From Fuerstiella sp. (lineage in GTDB: Bacteria > Planctomycetota > Planctomycetia > Planctomycetales > Planctomycetaceae), in NCBI GenBank assembly GCA_014238335.1, contig JABABI010000001.1:99252-163251 (forward strand): a DNA stretch of 64,000 nt. The letters are read 5' to 3'. Numbering within the stretch: position 1 is the stretch's first letter; each line of letters starts with the position of its first letter. The position numbers were made by a program, and so were the translations under genes. Shown piece after piece: positions 31,242 to 41,140 of this stretch. Below the pieces are notes generated by a model, which did not search any database, was not told the origin of the DNA, and worked only from the letters and a program-made list of their open reading frames with translations.

Positions 31242-33977
31242 ATGAATCGCTTGCTTACACTTCTTGAATCGCTGCTGATCGGTACGGTTGTTTCCGGACC
31301 TGTCCTGTCGGAAGACGTTATGCCGAAACAGATTCGATCGATCGAAGGGATTACCGAATACGAACTGGAAAATGGCCTGCAGGTGCTGTTACTGCCGGAC
31401 TCGTCACGACCGACCGTTACAGTGAATCTGACGGTGTTTGTCGGTTCACGGCATGAAGGGTATGGCGAAGCCGGCATGGCTCACCTGTTGGAACACATGG
31501 TCTTCAAAGGGACTCCCGATCATCCTGAGATTCCGAAAGTGATGAAAGAACGCGGAGCCCAATTCAACGGAACAACATGGCTGGATCGCACCAATTACTA
31601 TGAAACTTTGCCAGCCAGTGACGAGAATCTGGAATTCGCAATTCACCTGGAAGCGGACCGTATGGTTAACAGCTTTATTAAGGCGGAAGATCTGGCTTCC
31701 GAAATGACCGTCGTTCGCAACGAATTTGAGCGCGGCGAGAACAGTCCGTCAAGAGTGCTGATGCAGCGAATGATGGGAGGTGCGTTTGAATGGCACAATT
31801 ACGGAAAATCAACGATTGGCAACCGGGCGGACATCGAACGTGTTCCCGTTGTCAATCTGAAAGAGTTCTACAAACGCTTCTATCAGCCGGATAACGCAAT
31901 GCTGGTTGTTGCCGGCAAGTTTGATCCGGAGCATGCCCTGAAGTTAACTCAACAGTATTTCGGTGCACTGCCACGGCCGGAACGAAAGCTAAACAAGACC
32001 TATACGGAAGAACCTGCTCAGGATGGCGAACGACTGGTGACTCTGCGTCGTGTCGGCGAAGTACCGATGGCCGGATTGACCTATCACATCCCCTCCGGCG
32101 GGCACCCGGATTATCCGGCGATCGACGTCCTTGCCACGGTGATGGCAACTGAACCGTCCGGCCGCCTTTACGAAAACCTTGTGAAGAAAAGACAGGCAGC
32201 GTCTGTCTTTGGATTTACCTTTGCCCTGCACGATCCGGGAATCGTGATGTTTGGCGCTGAGGCCGCTCAGGGGATTGATGGTGCTGATCTGCTGCAGGGC
32301 ATGATTGACGTCATTGAAGGCCGAGGCAATGAAGGCATTACGGAACAGGAAGTGGAACGAGCCAAACAGGAACTGCTGAAGCAGCGGGAACTAAGCGTCG
32401 CCAGCTCTCGAGGCATTGCCGTTGAACTCAGCGACTGGGCGGCACAGGGCGATTGGCGTTTGTACTTTCTGCATCGAGATCGTCTGGAGAAAATAACTGC
32501 TGACGACGTTCAGCGAGTGGCGTCGGCCTATCTGATTCAGAACAACCGCACGGCTGGCCTGTTTGAACCTACCGAAGGACCGGAGCACGCCACGGTTCCG
32601 GCTACGCCGGACCTGGCAGAAATGATTGGTGACTATAAAGGTCGCGAGCAGATTGCACAGGGTGAAGATTTTGATGTCGCACCGCTGGCAATCGAAGATC
32701 GCATTTCCCGTGATACGCTGAATTCGGGGCTCAGGGTGGCACTGCTGCCCAAGAAAACTCGAGGCGAAACTGTAAACCTGCGACTGATCCTCAGGTATGG
32801 CAGTCTGGAGACGTTAAAGGGCAACGCGACCGCTGCGGAGATGATGTCATCGATGCTGACAAAAGGCACGGAAAATATGTCGCGGCAGGACATCAAGGAT
32901 GCTCTGGACACCTATCGTGCCCAGTTGCGGGTAACCGGGAGTCCAGGCGAAATTCAGGTTACGCTGCAGACTCTCCGCAGCAACCTGCTGCCCGTACTGG
33001 AAATCATCAACGAGGTCCTGCGGAATCCCAGCTTCCCGGCAGAAGAACTTGAGTTGATCAAGGAAGCACGACTTTCATCTGCTGAACAGCGGTTGGTCGA
33101 TCCGACGGCGATCGCTTCAAATACTGTTCAGAAGAAAATCAGCGTCTATGAACCAGATGACCCGCGTTACGTTGCCAGTTTGCAGGAAGAGGTCGATCGC
33201 ATCAAAGGTGTGACGATCGACCAGGTTAAAGATCTGTATTCGTCACTGCTGTCCGGCCGGCACGGCGAATTGTCCATTGTAGGTGACTTCGATCCCGCAG
33301 ATGTGGTTCCTGCGATTGGTGCCATCACCGCCGGCTGGCAGTCCTCTGTGGCATACGATCGCATTCCAAAGATTCCGGTGAACAATGAGAAGGGCGATCT
33401 TCAGAAAGTAAATACACCTGGTAAGGCCCAGGCGACTTACTTTGCCGCCATGACGTTGCCCATTGGAAACGATGACCCTGATTACGCAGCATTATCGCTG
33501 GGTAACTACATTCTCGGCGGCGGAGCGCTGTCGTCACGACTGGGCAACCGTGTTCGTCAGGACGAAGGCCTGTCGTATACCATCCAGTCCGCCTTTCAGG
33601 CATCAGCCGTCGATAAACGCAGCGTGTTCTATGTGTTTGCAATCGTTAACCCTGACAATGCTGACAAGCTTCACGGTGTCATACGGGAAGAGCTGGACAG
33701 GTTGTTAAAGGACGGCATCACCGAAGACGAGCTGAGTGAACAGAAAGCTGGCTTGCTGCAGCGTCAGGAACTTTCCCGCGCCAGTGACAGTTCGCTGGCA
33801 TCTCTGATGGGAACTCACTCTCAGACCGGTCGCACAATGCAGTTCACTGCCGAATTCGAAAAACGACTTACAGACCTAACAGTGGATGACGTGAACGCTG
33901 CTCTGCGAAAACACATTCAGCCAGACCGCCTGTACATCGTAATGGCTGGCGATTTTGAAAGAGTAAAGGCCGAGTAA
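31242..33977 (+). CDS. Exported M16 family zinc peptidase (insulinase/pitrilysin type)
   Basis: 911 residues from ATG 31242, where a Sec signal peptide begins (MNRLLTLLESLLIGTVVSGP, cleavage near LSE). The catalytic inverted zinc motif is H81-L-L-E84-H85, with the third ligand E161 in NEFERGE, exactly the expected 76 residues after H85. The peptidase half is followed by a second M16 domain, then a repeat of the pair from about residue 490 (LNSGLRVALLPKKTRGE) which lacks HxxEH, giving the four-domain clam-shell of pitrilysin-like enzymes with one active site. Likely degrades peptides in the periplasm. The S9 peptidase gene starts 2 nt after its stop, so the two are translated from one mRNA and probably work in sequence on peptides. 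Confidence 0.92.
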   Translation: MNRLLTLLESLLIGTVVSGPVLSEDVMPKQIRSIEGITEYELENGLQVLLLPDSSRPTVTVNLTVFVGSRHEGYGEAGMAHLLEHMVFKGTPDHPEIPKVMKERGAQFNGTTWLDRTNYYETLPASDENLEFAIHLEADRMVNSFIKAEDLASEMTVVRNEFERGENSPSRVLMQRMMGGAFEWHNYGKSTIGNRADIERVPVVNLKEFYKRFYQPDNAMLVVAGKFDPEHALKLTQQYFGALPRPERKLNKTYTEEPAQDGERLVTLRRVGEVPMAGLTYHIPSGGHPDYPAIDVLATVMATEPSGRLYENLVKKRQAASVFGFTFALHDPGIVMFGAEAAQGIDGADLLQGMIDVIEGRGNEGITEQEVERAKQELLKQRELSVASSRGIAVELSDWAAQGDWRLYFLHRDRLEKITADDVQRVASAYLIQNNRTAGLFEPTEGPEHATVPATPDLAEMIGDYKGREQIAQGEDFDVAPLAIEDRISRDTLNSGLRVALLPKKTRGETVNLRLILRYGSLETLKGNATAAEMMSSMLTKGTENMSRQDIKDALDTYRAQLRVTGSPGEIQVTLQTLRSNLLPVLEIINEVLRNPSFPAEELELIKEARLSSAEQRLVDPTAIASNTVQKKISVYEPDDPRYVASLQEEVDRIKGVTIDQVKDLYSSLLSGRHGELSIVGDFDPADVVPAIGAITAGWQSSVAYDRIPKIPVNNEKGDLQKVNTPGKAQATYFAAMTLPIGNDDPDYAALSLGNYILGGGALSSRLGNRVRQDEGLSYTIQSAFQASAVDKRSVFYVFAIVNPDNADKLHGVIREELDRLLKDGITEDELSEQKAGLLQRQELSRASDSSLASLMGTHSQTGRTMQFTAEFEKRLTDLTVDDVNAALRKHIQPDRLYIVMAGDFERVKAE

Positions 33978-33979
33978 TC

Positions 33980-36112
33980 ATGAAAATGAACGTATTGCTG
34001 TTGGCGCAGTTTATCCTGGCCGCTTCTACATCATTCGCACAGGACACCAACCTCGTGTATCCCGAGACAAAAACGGTACCACAGGTTGACGACTTTCACG
34101 GTACCAAAGTCGACGATCCCTATCGCTGGCTGGAAGACGATGTTCGTGAATCCCAGGACGTCGCTGCATGGGTGGCAGCTCAAAACCAACTGACGTTCGA
34201 TTACCTGAAACAGCTTCCCGGTCGGGATCGCATCGAGCAACGGATCACGGAGCTCTGGAACTACGAAAAGATCAGCGCTCCGTCCAAAGAAGGGGGCCGC
34301 TATTACTTCTTCCGTAACGACGGACTGCAGAATCAAAGCGTTCTGTACGTGCAAAAAACGCTGGATGATGAACCCAGAATTCTGATCGACCCGAACACGT
34401 GGTCCAAAGACGGTACCGTCGCGCTATCGGGCTCTGAATTCAGCGACGACGGAAAATATGGTGCGTACGGTATTCAGGACGGAGGTTCCGACTGGCGGAC
34501 GTGGCGAATTATGGAAGTAGAATCCGGCAGGCTGCTGGATGACGAACTGAAATGGATCAAGTTCAGCGGCATCGCATGGACGCCCGACAGCAAAGGTTTT
34601 TTTTACTCGCGCTACAACGAGCCGGAAGAAGGGGCCGAGTTTCAATCGCTTAACCTTAATCAGAAAGTTTTTTATCATCGTGTAGGAACGGCTCAGTCGG
34701 CAGACGAGCTTATCTATGAACAGCCTGACAATCCGGAATGGGGCTTTGGTGCCGAAGTGTCGGAAGACGGCAGGTACCTGGTGCTGACGATCTGGAAAGG
34801 CACCGATGATCGCTATCGTGTCGTCGTCAAAGACCTGCAGACGCCGGGTGCCAGACCTTTCATCCTGATCGATAACTTTGACTACGAATACAGCTTTCTT
34901 GGTAACGAAGGCTCGACGCTGCTGTTCCAGACAAACCTGAAAGCTCCTCTGCGACGTGTTATTGCTATCGACCTGAACAAACCGCAGATGGATAACTGGA
35001 CGGAAGTGGTTGCGGAAGCGGAAAACACGCTCACCAGTGCCAGTATCGTGGGTGATATGATCGTCGGACGTTACCTGAAGGACGCCAGAACACAGGTGCG
35101 CTGGTACGACATGGATGGCAAGTTTGTTCGTGATGTCGAATTCCCCGGTATCGGTGCCGCATCCGGGTTTGGTGGAAAGAAAGACCACAAAGAAACCTTC
35201 TACAGCTTCAGCAGCTTTGCAACTCCTCCCAGTACCTATCGGTACGACATCGAAACCGGAGAAAGCACGCTGCTTCGTCAAGCCGACGTGAAATTCGATC
35301 CGGAAGATTACGAAACCAAACAGGTTTTTTACGCCAGTAAAGACGGCACCAAAGTGCCGATGTTCATCTGCCACCGCAAGGGACTTAAACTGAACGGCAG
35401 CAACCCGGTACTGCTGTACGGCTACGGCGGATTCAATATTTCCTTGCCGCCGTCGTTCAGAGTAAGTCGTCTGTCGTGGATGGAACTGGGTGGTGTGTAT
35501 GCGATGCCCAATCTGCGAGGCGGTGGCGAATACGGAGAGCCGTGGCACAAAGCTGGAACAAAACTTCAGAAGCAGAACGTCTTTGATGACTTTATCGCAG
35601 CAGCGGAATGGCTGATCGAAAACAAGTATACGGCGTCTAACAAACTGGCCATCCAGGGAGGCAGTAACGGCGGTCTGCTCGTGGGTGCCTGCATGACTCA
35701 GCGCCCGGATCTCTATGCAGCCTGCCTGCCGGCCGTGGGTGTCATGGACATGCTCAGGTTCCATCAGTTTACGGCCGGTCGCTTCTGGGTAGACGATTAC
35801 GGCAGCGCCGAAAATCCGGACGAATTCAAAGCGCTGCTGGCCTATTCGCCGTATCACAATCTGGAAGGCGGCACTCAGTACCCGGCCACTCTGGTTACCA
35901 CCGCCGACACCGACGACCGAGTTGTTCCTGGTCACAGTTTCAAGTTCGCAGCACAGTTGCAGGCCTGCCAGTCCGGAACGAATCCCACGTTAATCCGTAT
36001 TGAAACGCGAGCCGGCCACGGTTCCGGCAAACCCACTGCCAAGATCATCGAAGAAGTCGCCGACCTATGGGCATTTCTGGCGAAGAACCTGAACATGAAG
36101 CTGCCGGAATAA
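33980..36112 (+). CDS. Exported prolyl oligopeptidase (S9A)
   Basis: Serine peptidase that cuts after proline in short peptides. 710 residues with a Sec signal peptide (MNVLLLAQFILAASTSFAQ). Propeller domain about 75-430, with N-terminal DDPYRWLEDD that wraps onto the hydrolase. Alpha/beta-hydrolase domain: nucleophile S562 in GGSNGG, Asp in the TADTDDRVVPGHSFKF stretch (about 643-646) and H680 in RAGHGSGKP. The spacing agrees with porcine prolyl oligopeptidase (S554, D641, H680). Most bacterial members are cytoplasmic or periplasmic; the signal peptide indicates periplasm here. It is downstream of the M16 peptidase with a 2-nt gap. Confidence 0.94.
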   Translation: MKMNVLLLAQFILAASTSFAQDTNLVYPETKTVPQVDDFHGTKVDDPYRWLEDDVRESQDVAAWVAAQNQLTFDYLKQLPGRDRIEQRITELWNYEKISAPSKEGGRYYFFRNDGLQNQSVLYVQKTLDDEPRILIDPNTWSKDGTVALSGSEFSDDGKYGAYGIQDGGSDWRTWRIMEVESGRLLDDELKWIKFSGIAWTPDSKGFFYSRYNEPEEGAEFQSLNLNQKVFYHRVGTAQSADELIYEQPDNPEWGFGAEVSEDGRYLVLTIWKGTDDRYRVVVKDLQTPGARPFILIDNFDYEYSFLGNEGSTLLFQTNLKAPLRRVIAIDLNKPQMDNWTEVVAEAENTLTSASIVGDMIVGRYLKDARTQVRWYDMDGKFVRDVEFPGIGAASGFGGKKDHKETFYSFSSFATPPSTYRYDIETGESTLLRQADVKFDPEDYETKQVFYASKDGTKVPMFICHRKGLKLNGSNPVLLYGYGGFNISLPPSFRVSRLSWMELGGVYAMPNLRGGGEYGEPWHKAGTKLQKQNVFDDFIAAAEWLIENKYTASNKLAIQGGSNGGLLVGACMTQRPDLYAACLPAVGVMDMLRFHQFTAGRFWVDDYGSAENPDEFKALLAYSPYHNLEGGTQYPATLVTTADTDDRVVPGHSFKFAAQLQACQSGTNPTLIRIETRAGHGSGKPTAKIIEEVADLWAFLAKNLNMKLPE

Positions 36113-36160
36113 CGGCTCTCCTGCTCTGCCGAGATGTTTGCACGGCCGGGTGAGGCGACA

Positions 36161-37240
36161 TCACCATCGTTCCACCGGTCCGTTCGGAACCTTCACCAGC
36201 GCAGTGGGAGTCGTTGATTTTCGTTCGCCATGCCGCAGACGAATTTCATCGACGATTCCGTCGAATTCAGCAGTCGATTCAAAACGCCGCAATCGATCTT
36301 CCAGATCTTCCGGAATGCCCAGTCGAGCTCCATACCAGGCCGCGAACTTGCGAAACAGCTGGCAGCTGTAGTCACCGTGTTGTCCGGTCATAAGTTCAAA
36401 ATGGTCGGACAGGAAAGCGATTTGCTCGTCCGTCGTCGGTTCTCGTGGTTCCTGACCAGCTTCGATGTCATTCAGTTTGCGAAACAGCCACGGATCAAGC
36501 ATGGCTCCGCGTCCGACGGCGACGGCCGCGCAGCCGGTTTCTTTCAGCATCGAAAATGCATCTGCCGGCGTACATACGTCACCGTTTGCAATTACCGGCA
36601 TCGATTTTACAGCGTTCACCGTTTCCGCGATTCCCGCTCGGTTGACTGTCCCTTGAAATCCCTGATGTCGAGTTCGTCCGTGCACAGTTACGGCCGCAAC
36701 GCCGATCTGTTCGAAGGCAGCAGCGAGTTCCGGCGCCGTGAGATTGTCGTTGTCCCAGCCCAAACGCATTTTGACAGTCACCGGCAGACTGACCGCATCG
36801 ATGACTCGACCCACCACTTCAGTTGCGCCGGACGTGTCGCACATCAGGCGTGCGCCACCCCCGGCCCCGTTGACTTTGGCCATGGGGCAACCCATGTTGA
36901 TATCTATGCTCTCGTATTCGTGGTCCTCCAGCCAGCGGGCGGCGGCGACCAGATGCTCGATGACTCCGCTGAAAATCTGCACGGACAGCGGCCGGTCCTC
37001 CGGCGAAGTTTCGACCAGCTCCATGGACTTGCGAGTCTGCGAAACCAGCATCTGAGCCTGCACCAGGTCCGTAGTCGCCAGTCCCAATCCGCCCAGTTGC
37101 CGCAGCATGACCCGAAACGCCAGATGGGTGTATCCGGCCAACGGCGCCAGAAAGAATCGGCTGCTTAGTTTTCTGCAGCCGATCGTGATTTCACGCGACG
37201 CTGCGGAGGATTCGTCAGCGATTGTTGTTGGCTCTTCCAT
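36161..37240 (-). CDS. dus: tRNA-dihydrouridine synthase
   Basis: FMN- and NADPH-dependent enzyme that reduces specific uridines in the tRNA D-loop. 359 residues. TIM-barrel landmarks: FFLAPLAGYTHLAFRVMLRQ, SVQIFSG, the catalytic-Cys motif SIDINMGCPMAKVNGAGGGA, VTVKMRLGWD, AVTVHGRTRHQGFQG (phosphate and substrate loop), PVIANGDVCTPADA and AVAVGRGAMLDPWLF. The C-terminal helical domain is present. The family is closest in pattern to DusB. The ATG overlaps the maf stop by one base (TAATG), so translation is coupled to the upstream maf gene. Confidence 0.94.
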   Translation of the reverse strand: MEEPTTIADESSAASREITIGCRKLSSRFFLAPLAGYTHLAFRVMLRQLGGLGLATTDLVQAQMLVSQTRKSMELVETSPEDRPLSVQIFSGVIEHLVAAARWLEDHEYESIDINMGCPMAKVNGAGGGARLMCDTSGATEVVGRVIDAVSLPVTVKMRLGWDNDNLTAPELAAAFEQIGVAAVTVHGRTRHQGFQGTVNRAGIAETVNAVKSMPVIANGDVCTPADAFSMLKETGCAAVAVGRGAMLDPWLFRKLNDIEAGQEPREPTTDEQIAFLSDHFELMTGQHGDYSCQLFRKFAAWYGARLGIPEDLEDRLRRFESTAEFDGIVDEIRLRHGERKSTTPTALVKVPNGPVERW

Positions 37241-37863
37241 TATTCCAGCACGCCAAAGTCCCGCAGGGTGCGCGTGACTTCCATCATGGGCAGACCGATC
37301 ACGTTGGTGAAGCTGCCTTCGACGGCTTCAACCAGCACAGCTGCGCGTCCCTGAATTCCATAGCCTCCGGCTTTTCCAACGGATTCATCGGTTGAGACGT
37401 ACCAGTCTATGATCCAGTCATCCAGTTTACAGAACAGGACCTTTGTCTTGACGATCGATTCGCGGGATTGATGCCCCTGTGTGATTCGAAAACACGTCCA
37501 GACTTCGTGATACCGGCCGGAATAGTACTCGGCGAACCAGTGTCGCACGGTTTGCCGCCATGAATCAACGGGAGGTTTTCTCAACACGGTGGATTCTTGA
37601 TCCGCATTTCGGGCGACGACAATGGTGTCGGCACAGATAACGACGTCTGTTGTCAGAGTCCCCGACAGCTGTTCTGAGACGTCAGCGTGCTTAAGTTCTA
37701 CGATTTCTCGAAGCCTTGTCTCAAATTGTTCGGTCGTATGCAACCCGTCAAATCCAGGCTCATCGTCGGACAACGGTGGTTCGACTCGGAAACCGACACC
37801 GCCCATGACTGACTGCAACAGCTCACATCGGCGCGGTGAACGTGAACCCAGAACAACAGACAT
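37240..37863 (-). CDS. maf: Maf-family nucleotide pyrophosphatase
   Basis: Hydrolyses non-canonical or methylated nucleoside triphosphates (dTTP/UTP-type or m7GTP-type) to monophosphates. 207 residues from ATG 37863, which has GGAAAA 8 nt upstream; the GTG at 37881 has none. Family motifs: VVLGSRSPRRCELL, DVVICADTIVV, RKPPVDSWRQTVRHW, HEVWTCFRI and WYVSTDESVGKAGGYGIQGR then NVIGLPMMEV. The common GKP of the Maf motif reads RKP here. The subgroup (YhdE or YceF type) cannot be fixed by eye. It is first of a two-gene maf-dus unit and divergent from yjbQ with about 105 nt between. Confidence 0.9.
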   Translation of the reverse strand: MSVVLGSRSPRRCELLQSVMGGVGFRVEPPLSDDEPGFDGLHTTEQFETRLREIVELKHADVSEQLSGTLTTDVVICADTIVVARNADQESTVLRKPPVDSWRQTVRHWFAEYYSGRYHEVWTCFRITQGHQSRESIVKTKVLFCKLDDWIIDWYVSTDESVGKAGGYGIQGRAAVLVEAVEGSFTNVIGLPMMEVTRTLRDFGVLE

Positions 37864-37967
37864 CGACGATTTTCCAGACACAGAGGCTCAGTTTGGACGG
37901 GCAGCCATGATAACATGCTGCTGTCCGTTGACAGTCGCAAAGGTGCCAAAGAACAGGAAAACATAAC

Positions 37968-38402
37968 GTGAAGTCATTGACTAAAGAGTTGTGGGTGGAA
38001 GTTCCTCAGCGGCGAGCGATCCTGTCGATTCATCGCGACGTTGAACAGCTTGTTGCGGATAGTGGCGTGCAGGACGGGCTGGTACTTGTCAACGCGATGC
38101 ATATCACCGCCAGTGTTTTCATCAATGACAATGAGTCGGGACTGCATGCTGACTACGAACGCTGGCTGGAAGACCTGGTGCCCTTCGACGCGGGCAGCGA
38201 CCCGGCCAACGGCGGTTACCTCCACAACCGTACCGGAGAAGACAACGCCGACGCTCATCACAAACGTCAGGTGATGGGGCGCGAAGTCGTTGTTGCAATC
38301 ACGGATGGCCGGTTGCACCTGGGCCCGTGGGAGCACATCTTCTACTACGAATTTGACGGTCTGCGGCGTAAACGCATACTGGTGAAAATTATCGGCGGCT
38401 AG
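37968..38402 (+). CDS. yjbQ: YjbQ/UPF0047 family protein
   Basis: 144 residues, full length for this compact family. Conserved landmarks: [57 protein letters not shown] and [20 protein letters not shown] followed by [11 protein letters not shown]. The His/Glu/Asp set (HITAS, DNADAHH, GPWEHI) is the presumed metal/active site. Members show weak thiamine-phosphate synthase activity and are named secondary thiamine-phosphate synthase in some databases; the physiological role remains unclear. Start is GTG at 37968 with AGGAA about 8 nt upstream. Confidence 0.92.
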   Translation: MKSLTKELWVEVPQRRAILSIHRDVEQLVADSGVQDGLVLVNAMHITASVFINDNESGLHADYERWLEDLVPFDAGSDPANGGYLHNRTGEDNADAHHKRQVMGREVVVAITDGRLHLGPWEHIFYYEFDGLRRKRILVKIIGG

Positions 38403-38737
38403 GCGACGTCCGGATTACAATGTGTGTGCTGTTTCTGTTCAGGTGGCGACCCGCGTTTCAGAATATAAAACACATTTGATTACGCGGAATCCAGCGAGCC
38501 GAATCGGTGTTGCGGTAGATGACGTTCGCACCTGTTTCCGGCGGTCAGAACCGCCCACCAGCGATTCACTTTGCCACGGATATTCCGTTGAACTGGCCTC
38601 ATGATCCGGCTTTCACGGCAGCTTCCGAAAATGTCGAATATACGAATACCGCTTTCTGCATGTGGCCCGAGGGTCACATGCCAAACAGAAACGCGGCCAT
38701 AAACAGGACTCTATTTCCGTCTCTGGTGCAGAAGTTC
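38403..38737. other. Intergenic region upstream of the flippase-like gene
   Basis: About 335 bases. The downstream reading frame is open back to 38519, but the additional 73 residues are polar and unlike the family N-terminus. No RNA or repeat seen. Confidence 0.45.
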
Positions 38738-39832
38738 ATGAAACGCGCAATTGGACTGATCATTGGTATCGTTGTCTCTGTGATCTGCTTTGCGTATTCC
38801 ATGAAAGGAACATCGCTGGCTGACTTACAGGCTGGTTTTCTGCAGGCCAACTACCTGTCGCTGCCGCTAATGCTGGCCATGTTGTTTGGCTTCTATTGGT
38901 TGAAGGCCATGAGATGGTCATGGCTTCTGACCCCTGTGTCGCCACTGACAGCTCGCCAGCTGTTTCCGCCCCTTTTGATCGGATTTGCAGCCAACAATAT
39001 TCTGCCGGCGCATCTGGGTGAGTTTGTGCGGGTCTTTGTTGTCCGCAAACAGCACAAAGTTCCATTCAGCACAGTCTTTTCCACGGTCGTGCTGGAACGA
39101 ATCTTTGATGTGGTGGCGATTCTGGGCCTGTTCAGCGTTGGGTTGATGTTCACCAATGACCTGCCCGACGACTATCGGAAGAGCGCCATCTTTCTGGCGG
39201 CAGGCTGCGTTTTCGTCGTAGTCTGTGTTGCGTTCTACCTGATCTGGACGGACTGGTTTCTGAGCCTCACCGAAACCATCATTGGGTGGGTTCCGTTTAT
39301 TCCGGCATCGCTGACCGGAAAGATTCTCGATGTGCTGCGTGCCGGTGCCCACGGTCTGGCGGCATTAAGAAGCGGCAGGACCGTTCTTCTGATCATGTTG
39401 AATTCGATTGCTCAGTGGCTGTTGAACGGTCTTTTGGCTTATACGGCGCTCCGGGCCTTTCACGTGCCCGTGACACCGACAGCCGGAATGATCATCACGG
39501 GCGTGATCGCCATCGGTGTGACAATTCCCTCGTCACCGGGATACTTCGGGGTTATTCAATACTGTTTCGCGATCAGCATGGCCGCACAGGGACACGACGT
39601 CGATCCGTCTCGGGTGCTGGGAGCTTCCCTTTATTTTCACATCAGCATGTACATCCCGGTGACCGTTCTGGGGCTGCATTATCTGCATTCACTGGGCATG
39701 CGAGTTGCTGATCTGAACAAGGTGGTGGAAGACTCTGCTGACCAGGATTCGCCGGATCAGACAACGAACAAGGAGAAGGCAGGAGAGTCATCTGTCGTGT
39801 CGGAGAACGTGTCACCACTCGACAGTCCCTGA
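38738..39832 (+). CDS. LPG-synthase transmembrane-region (UPF0104/AglD) family protein
   Basis: Polytopic inner-membrane protein, 364 residues from ATG 38738 (MKRAIGLIIGIVVSVICFAY). About eight hydrophobic helices carry the family motifs: FYWLKAMRWSWLL, FAANNILPAHLGEFVRVFVV (the N.lP.r.GE..R signature), STVVLERIFDVVAI, and GVTIPSSPGYFGVIQY (the P.tPGg.G motif). Relatives transfer or flip lipid-linked groups (for example the membrane half of MprF) but this protein lacks the soluble synthetase domain, so it is more likely a lipid flippase or glycolipid handler. The C-terminus is a 40-residue acidic tail. The start is uncertain; an ATG at 38678 is in frame. Confidence 0.82.
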   Translation: MKRAIGLIIGIVVSVICFAYSMKGTSLADLQAGFLQANYLSLPLMLAMLFGFYWLKAMRWSWLLTPVSPLTARQLFPPLLIGFAANNILPAHLGEFVRVFVVRKQHKVPFSTVFSTVVLERIFDVVAILGLFSVGLMFTNDLPDDYRKSAIFLAAGCVFVVVCVAFYLIWTDWFLSLTETIIGWVPFIPASLTGKILDVLRAGAHGLAALRSGRTVLLIMLNSIAQWLLNGLLAYTALRAFHVPVTPTAGMIITGVIAIGVTIPSSPGYFGVIQYCFAISMAAQGHDVDPSRVLGASLYFHISMYIPVTVLGLHYLHSLGMRVADLNKVVEDSADQDSPDQTTNKEKAGESSVVSENVSPLDSP

Positions 39833-39838
39833 TTCCTG

Positions 39839-41116
39839 TTATCCCCCAATTTTGTCAACAATCAACGGCAGACGTTCAGCTTCGTCGGACACGGTTATCG
39901 CTTCTTGAATTGGAAAAGCATATGCCTCCGAGTCCTCACAATATACTTTTGCGATTGGCTGTGCTGTCTGCACAACGTCGCCAACTCTGACAAGTATCTC
40001 CAGTCCCACGGCGTGGTCGATCTGGTCGGTCATTTGCACGCGTCCCCCCCCCATCCAGATGATCGAAGCGCCCAGTTGTTCCGTATCGATTTCCGAAACG
40101 ATGCCGGACCTCGCTGCGGTAACCTCAGAACAGCGTGCGATTCTGAGTTCAGCATCAGGATCTCCGCCCTGAGCACGCACCATTTGGCAGTACTTTTCAA
40201 AAACCGTGCCATTGTCCAGCAACCTTGCGGCGTTTTGGGCCGCTGCATTACGGTTTGATTCTGTTCCCGTGGATAACAGGATTTCCACAGCAAGTTCAAT
40301 CGTCAGCAGCCGCACATCCTGCGGACCTTCCCCTTTCATGACGGCGATCGACTCACGGATTTCGAGCGCATTGCCGCACATTCTTCCCAGCGGCTGGTTC
40401 ATGTCTGTCAGCAAAGCTGTGGTGGTGACTCCCATGCGGTTGCCGGTACGCACGAGCGAACGGGCCAGCTGCGTCGCCTGTTGTCGCGTTTTCATGAAGG
40501 CTCCGGAACCGAATTTCACATCCAGTACGAGCGCATCCAGTGTTTCGGCCAGCTTCTTGCTCATGATGCTGGCGGTGATCAGCGGTATCGAACTGACCGT
40601 TGCTGTGACGTCGCGCAACGCGTACAGCTTTCGATCTGCCGGAGCCAGTTCCTTTGATGCTCCCGTGATGACGCACCCGACATCCTGGGTCAGGCGGTGA
40701 ATCTCGTCCAGCGACAGATCTGCGCGAAAGCCGGGGATAGACTCCAGTTTGTCCAGTGTGCCGCCCGTCGCGCCAAGGCCTCGGCCAGACAGCATTGGCA
40801 CCTGGAATCCCAGACACGCCAGCAGCGGCGCCAGCGGGATTGATGTCTTGTCACCGACGCCGCCTGTCGAATGTTTGTCGATTCGAACGTGCTGATCATT
40901 CGGCCATTGCAGAGTCGTACCGGATTCGAGCATCTGCTGAGTGAGTGTTCCGGTTTCACGTTCCGTCATCCCATGATGATAGATGGCCATCGCCAGCGCG
41001 GCCGTCTGATACTCCGGAATTGTCTCATCCGTAAGACCAGTGACAAAGAATGCGATTTCCTTGTCAGATAGTTCTGCGCCATCACGTTTTCTGGCAATGA
41101 TCTCCGCGGGAATCAA
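39839..41116 (-). CDS. Pyrimidine-nucleoside / thymidine phosphorylase
   Basis: Splits thymidine or uridine with phosphate into base and (deoxy)ribose-1-phosphate. 425 residues. Phosphate-binding motif KHSTGGVGDK at 81-90; family signature LSGRGLGATGGTLDKLESIP (usual His of GLGHTGG is Ala here); AVMKGEGPQDVR; C-terminal all-beta domain ending in ILVRVGDVVQTAQPIAKVY. Both DeoA and PyNP are possible; length and the lack of Gly/Pro-rich DeoA features do not decide. Start is TTG at 41116 with AGGAA 7 nt upstream, and IPAEIIARKRDG aligns with family N-termini. The SSS transporter stop lies 24 nt upstream, so transport and phosphorolysis are probably cotranscribed. Confidence 0.93.
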   Translation of the reverse strand: MIPAEIIARKRDGAELSDKEIAFFVTGLTDETIPEYQTAALAMAIYHHGMTERETGTLTQQMLESGTTLQWPNDQHVRIDKHSTGGVGDKTSIPLAPLLACLGFQVPMLSGRGLGATGGTLDKLESIPGFRADLSLDEIHRLTQDVGCVITGASKELAPADRKLYALRDVTATVSSIPLITASIMSKKLAETLDALVLDVKFGSGAFMKTRQQATQLARSLVRTGNRMGVTTTALLTDMNQPLGRMCGNALEIRESIAVMKGEGPQDVRLLTIELAVEILLSTGTESNRNAAAQNAARLLDNGTVFEKYCQMVRAQGGDPDAELRIARCSEVTAARSGIVSEIDTEQLGASIIWMGGGRVQMTDQIDHAVGLEILVRVGDVVQTAQPIAKVYCEDSEAYAFPIQEAITVSDEAERLPLIVDKIGG

Positions 41117-41140
41117 CGTTGTGTTCCTGAAATGCGATTG

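Noticed and set aside
34424..35935. Open frame of 503 codons on the minus strand antisense to the prolyl oligopeptidase
   Set aside because: Its translation shows no family motif and it lies fully within an intact, well-conserved gene on the other strand. Long antisense frames are common in codon-biased sequence.
36230..37168. Open frame of 312 codons on the plus strand inside dus
   Set aside because: Antisense shadow of the tRNA-dihydrouridine synthase gene with no motif.
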